Origin: Parasedimentitalea maritima
GTDB lineage: Bacteria > Pseudomonadota > Alphaproteobacteria > Rhodobacterales > Rhodobacteraceae
Direction: 5' to 3'
Assembly (NCBI RefSeq): GCF_005771405.1
Contig: NZ_VAUA01000006.1
Span: 21,251-85,250, forward strand
Length of the DNA: 64,000 nt
The notes below the pieces were generated by a model, which saw only the letters and a list, made by a program, of their open reading frames with translations, searched no databases and was not told where the DNA came from. Shown one piece after another: positions 63,614 through 64,000 of the stretch. Both the position numbers and the translations under genes were made by a program. Positions within the stretch are counted from its first letter, which is position 1. Every line of letters begins with the position of its first letter.

Positions 63614-64000
63614 TCTGCGGCCTCCAAAGTCAGATCAGCCAGCGCCGACCATTTGTCGCGCTGAAAAGCTGGGGTTGCCTGTTCGGCCCAGGGGTCTTTG
63701 CGATAAACCGACTGGGAAAGCTCGAACCGATCACACAGGGCGGCGCGCTCGGCCAGATCCTCCACCACCCGCTCCTTGACCCAGTCGAGCCCAACCTTGG
63801 CGACCCATTTGTAAGCCCGGTCCAGATAGCGCGCATGTTCGCGGTACAGCTGGATAAAGGCCGCTGTCAGCTCAATTGCCTCTTGCTCGGTGGCAACCTT
63901 AGCCAGCGCCTCAGTCTGTTTCAGCTCCATTCCAGCGGCGCCACCGACACTGATCTCAAAGCCGCTTTCGACACAGATGATTCCAAGATCCTTACACGTC
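63610..64000 (-). CDS. nirB: assimilatory nitrite reductase large subunit NirB (3' part)
   Basis: C-terminal 129 residues of NirB, cut by the right edge of the window. The reading frame stays open to the edge. The visible part includes TCKDLGIICVESGFEISVGG, GMELKQTEALAKVATEQEA and the helical end YKWVAKVGLDWVKERVV, which match the C-terminus of sirohaem-containing NirB. The ferredoxin/FAD and sirohaem-ligand parts lie outside. It overlaps nirD by four bases (ATGA). Confidence 0.9.
   Translation of the reverse strand, partial: TCKDLGIICVESGFEISVGGAAGMELKQTEALAKVATEQEAIELTAAFIQLYREHARYLDRAYKWVAKVGLDWVKERVVEDLAERAALCDRFELSQSVYRKDPWAEQATPAFQRDKWSALADLTLEAAE

Noticed and set aside
63610-63930. 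Stand-alone 106-residue protein upstream of nirD
   Set aside because: The frame stays open to the window edge and the residues upstream of the Met match NirB, so it is the 3' part of nirB and not a separate gene.

Overview
The window comes from an alphaproteobacterium, almost certainly a marine Rhodobacteraceae (roseobacter-type) strain. This is inferred from gene content: a TssJ-less type VI secretion (T6SS) cluster, a BacNav sodium channel, a NasA with a C-terminal 2Fe-2S domain, a LivM-LivG fusion, tightly packed ATGA-overlapping operons and mid-50s GC by eye. No rRNA, tRNA, CRISPR, insertion sequence or phage gene was seen. The left edge falls exactly at the stop codon of a chemoreceptor gene; the right edge cuts nirB.

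Region 1 (2-7735): chemotaxis. A chemoreceptor faces a STAS-cheY-cheA-cheW-cheR-cheY-(CheZ-like) operon closed by a probable terminator. There is no cheB or cheD in view.

Region 2 (7854-13779): left flank of the T6SS. It holds a secreted caspase-fold protein with Sel1 repeats, a small secreted protein, an M15 peptidoglycan peptidase, an OmpA-domain protein and a PpkA-type Ser/Thr kinase whose periplasmic part ends in a DUF4384-like domain.

Region 3 (13806-43626, all minus strand): one roughly 30-kb T6SS operon read in the order tssA-tssB-tssC-hcp-tagJ-tssE-tssF-tssG-clpV, then three unusual genes, then vgrG-DUF6931-PAAR-tagH(FHA)-tssK-tssL-tssM-tagF-pppA. The three unusual genes are (a) a lysine-rich membrane protein, (b) a voltage-gated sodium channel of the NavAb/NaChBac type with selectivity filter TLESWSM, and (c) a 1581-residue protein made of a TssB domain, a very long acidic repeat linker (12 copies of a 40-residue unit, then 18-residue units), a second TssB-like segment, a C-terminally shortened TssC-like domain and an acidic tail. 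Normal TssB and TssC are encoded as well, so the fusion is an extra part. This module is the best candidate for an undescribed system.

Region 4 (43800-50936): right flank. It holds an unknown basic protein, a small secreted protein, ExbB-ExbD-ExbD, a TonB-position protein that carries the PpkA-like ectodomain instead of a TonB C-terminal domain, a second secreted caspase-fold protein with a C-terminal CXXCH motif, and a YceI-OmpA fusion. The two flanks repeat the same set of parts (caspase, OmpA, DUF4384), which suggests an envelope-sensing layer around the T6SS.

Region 5 (50964-59241): a branched-chain-amino-acid-type ABC transporter with an N-formylglutamate amidohydrolase-like enzyme and an isochorismatase-like hydrolase, divergent from an RpiR-type regulator and a glutamine-synthetase-like ligase. 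The pathway looks catabolic, for an unidentified amino or amide compound.

Region 6 (59377-64000): assimilatory nitrate reduction, nirB (partial)-nirD-nasA-narK on the minus strand.
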